Below are positions 4,714 to 6,796 of a DNA stretch of 6,796 nucleotides, piece after piece; the stretch's first letter is position 1; each line of letters begins with the position of its first letter. The position numbers and the translations under genes are program-made. The stretch is from Pseudomonadota bacterium (GTDB lineage Bacteria; Pseudomonadota; Alphaproteobacteria; Rhizobiales; Devosiaceae): contig JAEWCE010000174.1 in assembly GCA_023390785.1 (NCBI GenBank), positions 1 to 6,796 of the forward strand. The letters run 5' to 3'. The notes beneath the pieces were generated by a model that was not told the DNA's origin, searched no databases, and was given only the letters and a program-made list of their open reading frames with translations.

Positions 4714-5526
4714 ATGAGACCCGCTTTGACCGCGCTCGCCGCGACGTTGTTCGTCGCCGCAGCCATCGGCTCCGCCGCTGCCGCCGAGCTGCCCGATCTC
4801 AAGGGCCGCACCATCCAGGCGGTCACCGAGAACGCCTACACCCCGCTCAACTTCGCCGACCCGGCGACCGGCAAGGGTATCGGCTGGGAGTACGACGCCG
4901 TCGACGAGATCGGTAAGCGCCTCAACGCCAAGATCAACTGGAACGTCATGTCGTGGGACACCATGATCCAGGCCGTGCATGACGGCCAGTTCGACATTGG
5001 CATGGATGGCATCTCCATCACCGATGAACGCAAGACGCAGGTCGACTTCTCCGATCCCTACATGGACAACAAGGAATACATGCTGGTCCGCCAGGGCGAA
5101 GACCGCATCAAGCAACCGGGCGATCTTGTCACCAACACCGACCTGCTGATCGGTGCCCAGTCGGGCACCTCCGGTTTCTATGCCGCCGAAGGGCTGCTCA
5201 ACCCCGACCTCAAGGATGGCGACACACCGGACGACAGCCGCATCAAGCTGTTCGATACCTTCGGGGCCTCGGTACAGGCGCTCAAGGCCGGCGACGTCGA
5301 TATGGTGCTGATGGATCAGGCCTCGATCAACGGCTACATCGCCGCCGATCCGGGCGTGTTCAAGACCGTCGGCGATCCCATCGGCTCGGACCAGTTCGGC
5401 TTCATCTTCAAGCCGGGCTCCGATCTGGTGGCGCCGGTCAACGCGGCGCTGGCGGCGATGAAGGCCGACGGCACGCTCGACGCCCTGAACCGCAAATGGT
5501 TCTACGAGTATAGCGCCGCCAGATAG
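4714..5526 (+). CDS. Polar amino acid ABC transporter, periplasmic substrate-binding protein
   Basis: This is the periplasmic receptor of an amino acid importer (SBP_bac_3, family 3). The 270-residue precursor has a Sec signal peptide (MRPALTALAATLFVAAAIGS, cut near AAAA at 24). The mature domain starts ELPDLKGRTIQAVTEN. Family motifs are the GWEYDAVDEIGKRL helix (57-70), WDTMIQAVHDGQFDIGMDG (81-99), SITDERKTQVDFSDPY (101-116), QSGTSG near 149-154 and the QALKAGDVDMVLMD segment (188-201). The length is typical. The substrate cannot be read from sequence; polar amino acids or a related small organic solute are the likely range. ATG 4714 is preferred over ATG 4705 because of ribosome-site spacing. 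The permease gene lies downstream, but 307 bases away and beyond a palindromic repeat cluster, unusual for partners that are normally adjacent. This arrangement could give more binding protein than permease. Confidence 0.93.
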   Translation: MRPALTALAATLFVAAAIGSAAAAELPDLKGRTIQAVTENAYTPLNFADPATGKGIGWEYDAVDEIGKRLNAKINWNVMSWDTMIQAVHDGQFDIGMDGISITDERKTQVDFSDPYMDNKEYMLVRQGEDRIKQPGDLVTNTDLLIGAQSGTSGFYAAEGLLNPDLKDGDTPDDSRIKLFDTFGASVQALKAGDVDMVLMDQASINGYIAADPGVFKTVGDPIGSDQFGFIFKPGSDLVAPVNAALAAMKADGTLDALNRKWFYEYSAAR

Positions 5527-5552
5527 CGGGGCACGCCTCGCCTCGCCGCGAA

Positions 5553-5582
5553 TGTCATCCCCGCGCATGCGCGGGACCCAAC
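5553..5582 (+). repeat. Palindromic intergenic repeat, copy A
   Basis: TGTCATCCCCGCGCATGCGC is followed by GGGACCCAAC. The core can fold as a hairpin. It has the same orientation as copy B and matches the repeat seen again at 5617, 5667 (inverted) and 6774. Here the centre is altered to a perfect GCGCATGCGC palindrome. Confidence 0.85.
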
Positions 5583-5585
5583 TTT

Positions 5586-5616
5586 CCGAGGGCCGCATGA
5601 TGGCCCCCAAACTCGG
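5586..5616. repeat. Spacer hairpin between repeat copies A and B
   Basis: CCGAG at 5586-5590 pairs with CTCGG at 5612-5616, and inside it GGCC at 5591-5594 pairs with GGCC at 5602-5605. The spacer between two palindromes is itself folded, suggesting the whole 5553-5645 segment is one composite element. Confidence 0.5.
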
Positions 5617-5694
5617 TGTCATCCCCGCGTAAGCGGGGACCCAACGCACCGCTGGCGCAAGGGGATGTGGGTCCCCGCTTTCGCGGGGATGACA
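5617..5694. repeat. REPIN-like inverted pair of palindromic repeats (copies B and C)
   Basis: Copy B (5617-5645) reads TGTCATCCCCGCGTAAGCGG then GGACCCAAC. Copy C (5667-5694) is the same sequence on the opposite strand, starting GTGGGTCCCCGC and ending GGGGATGACA. They are separated by 21 bases, so the pair can form a long hairpin with arms of nearly 28 bases. Two inverted REP-type units with a short spacer is the arrangement called a REPIN, normally moved by a RAYT transposase encoded elsewhere. No such gene is in the window. Confidence 0.75.
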
Positions 5695-5833
5695 TTTGGG
5701 AAAAACTGCATTGTGCTTGCGGCTCCTGCGCCCCCCATGACGTTGCGCTCTGGCGCATGCCAACCGCTGATGCGGGGACCCGGGGGTGGGGGCCAAGCCC
5801 ACCAGACAAGCATCCATAATCACAGCAGTGCAC

Positions 5834-6634
5834 ATGCAAGATCGTCGCCGCCGGCGCCTCGCCGATTTCCCCTACTGGCTGCTTGCCATAGTGCTGCTCG
5901 GCGTCGTTGCGCTATGGGCCATCGTTTCCGACGGCGACTATAGCCGCATCTTCCGGGCCCTGTCGGGTGGTGTCGTCACCACCATCTGGGTGACGCTGGT
6001 CGCCTTCGCCCTCGCCATCGTGCTCGGCATGCTGGTGGCGCTGATGCGAACCTCCGGCCGGCCACTGCTGGTGCAGCTCGCCACGTTCTACACCGAGCTG
6101 GTGCGCGGCATCCCGATCCTGGTGTTTCTGTTCTACATCGCCTTCGTCGGCGCGCCCGCGACCATTGCCGCCGCCAACTGGCTCACCGCCCCGTTGCAGC
6201 AGCTCGGCTGGATGCCGCTGCTCACTGTGCGCAATTTCGACCTCACCTGGCGGGCCATCGTGGCCTTGATGATCTGCTATTCGGCTTTCCTGGCCGAAGT
6301 GTTCCGCGCCGGCATCGAGGCAGTGCCCGAGGGTCAACTGGAGGCCGCGCGCGCCATGGGCCTGAGCCGCGGCCAGATTTTCAGGAAGATCGTCGCCCCA
6401 CAGGCGTTTCGCATCATCCTGCCGCCGCTCGGCAACGACTTCGTCTCGATGATCAAGGATTCCGCGCTCGTCTCTTCGCTCGGGGTCCAGGACATCACCC
6501 AGCTCGGCAAGGTCTATTCTGCCGCTACCTTCAAGTTTTTCGAAACCTACAACATCGTCGCCTTCCTTTATCTGACCATGACCATCTCGCTGTCGCTGAT
6601 GGTCCGCTACATCGAGCACCGTATGAAGCGCTGA
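5834..6634 (+). CDS. Polar amino acid ABC transporter, inner-membrane permease
   Basis: This integral membrane subunit of a His/Glu/Gln-type importer is 266 residues long. A basic N-terminus (MQDRRRRRLADF) precedes the first membrane segment (about 14-32). Further segments lie near 45-72, 92-112, 139-158, 190-215 and 240-260. ELVRGIPILVFLFYI (88-102) is typical of the HisM/GlnP family. The cytoplasmic EAA loop that docks the ATPase reads EAARAMGLSRGQIFRKIVAP (170-189), with the expected Gly. The end is IEHRMKR, a normal cytoplasmic tail. I chose ATG 5834, although GTG 5828 and GTG 5786 are in frame; none has a convincing ribosome binding site, so the start is uncertain by a few residues. Only one permease is seen and no ATPase, which must lie beyond the right edge or elsewhere. 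The upstream binding protein is the probable partner. Confidence 0.92.
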   Translation: MQDRRRRRLADFPYWLLAIVLLGVVALWAIVSDGDYSRIFRALSGGVVTTIWVTLVAFALAIVLGMLVALMRTSGRPLLVQLATFYTELVRGIPILVFLFYIAFVGAPATIAAANWLTAPLQQLGWMPLLTVRNFDLTWRAIVALMICYSAFLAEVFRAGIEAVPEGQLEAARAMGLSRGQIFRKIVAPQAFRIILPPLGNDFVSMIKDSALVSSLGVQDITQLGKVYSAATFKFFETYNIVAFLYLTMTISLSLMVRYIEHRMKR

Positions 6635-6658
6635 CGGCACAAAGCCGCAGTCGGCGTT

Positions 6659-6703
6659 CCTCTCCCGCAACGCGGGGGAGGGGGGACCATGCGCAAGCGT
6701 GGT
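6659..6703. repeat. Compound palindromic intergenic element after the permease
   Basis: Two hairpins stand side by side. The first, CCTCTCCCGC at 6659-6668 with GCGGGGGAGG at 6672-6681, has a 3-base loop and one T-G wobble. The second, ACCATGC at 6686-6692 with GCGTGGT at 6697-6703, closes on a GCAA loop. The unit starts 24 bases after the permease stop, followed by a G/C-rich run to about 6720. This combination is a common alphaproteobacterial intergenic mosaic repeat. It may also protect or terminate the permease mRNA, though there is no T-run. Confidence 0.65.
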
Positions 6704-6773
6704 GGAGGGGGTGCCCCCACCCACCAAGATCAGTGCGCACCCGGGCTCGCACAAGCGTCCCACCACCACAGGG

Positions 6774-6796
6774 TGTCATCCCCGCGCAAGCGGGGA
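6774..6796 (+). repeat. Palindromic intergenic repeat, copy D (cut by the window edge)
   Basis: TGTCATCCCCGCGCAAGCGG followed by GGA matches copies A and B in the same orientation. The right end continues outside the window. It shows the repeat flanks the permease gene on both sides. Confidence 0.8.

Larger units (their letters stand above)
5527..5833. other. Repeat-bearing gap between binding-protein and permease genes
   Basis: These 307 bases hold three full palindromic repeats (5553-5582, 5617-5645, 5667-5694), an additional hairpin between the first two, and a worn half-copy near 5770-5777 (GCGGGGAC). The rest, about 5700-5833, shows no gene, no clear promoter and no good ribosome binding site. 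Open frames through the repeats, with VIPAKAG-like or SPRKRG-like peptides, are the well-known spurious translations of this repeat type. Confidence 0.7.

Noticed and set aside
5553..5697. Possible CRISPR array from the repeats at 5553, 5617 and 5667
   Set aside because: One of three copies is inverted, the spacers are unequal (34 and 21 bases) and folded, no cas gene is present, and the repeat is a known kind of dispersed intergenic palindrome.
4696..5835. 379-residue minus-strand frame covering the binding-protein gene and the repeats
   Set aside because: It reads antisense to a clear periplasmic binding protein, and its N-terminal part is a spurious translation of the palindromic repeats.

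Overview
The window looks like chromosomal DNA of a GC-rich alphaproteobacterium, most likely Hyphomicrobiales (Devosia-like). This is inferred from strong G/C bias at third codon positions, a DUF1236-type secreted protein, a candidate EcfG-type stress promoter, and intergenic palindromes of the GTCATCCCCGCG..GCGGGGACCCA kind. No phage, plasmid or transposase gene is visible.

Layout from left to right. The 3' end of an unidentified plus-strand gene (1-141) is followed by about 410 bases without a convincing gene, rich in inverted repeats. Next is a short-type 6-phosphogluconate dehydrogenase (553-1527, plus). It converges with a minus-strand pair: queF (2471-2920), encoding the preQ0 reductase of queuosine synthesis, and a tightly linked DUF1624 membrane acyltransferase-like gene (1543-2466) with a cysteine-rich tail. 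A 267-base divergent spacer carries two copies of an 18-base hairpin repeat and a candidate EcfG promoter. It leads into a secreted glycine-zipper/DUF1236 protein (3188-3790), which ends at a strong hairpin.

A two-gene unit follows. It encodes a stand-alone cyclic-nucleotide-binding-fold protein (3875-4288) and an ATGA-overlapping SelT/SelW/SelH (Rdx) thioredoxin-fold protein (4285-4590). The last part is a polar amino acid ABC importer: a periplasmic binding protein (4714-5526) and an inner-membrane permease (5834-6634). The 307-base gap between them holds three copies of a palindromic repeat, two of them forming an inverted pair (REPIN-like). More palindromic repeats follow the permease, and the ATPase gene is not in the window.

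Most genes are ordinary housekeeping or transport genes. The points worth a second look are the REPIN-like element inside the importer locus, the coupled cNMP-fold/Rdx pair whose nucleotide-binding arginine is missing, the cysteine-rich tail on the DUF1624 protein, the candidate stress promoter, and the unexplained structured region at 142-552. I found no clear evidence of a wholly new defence or mobile system.
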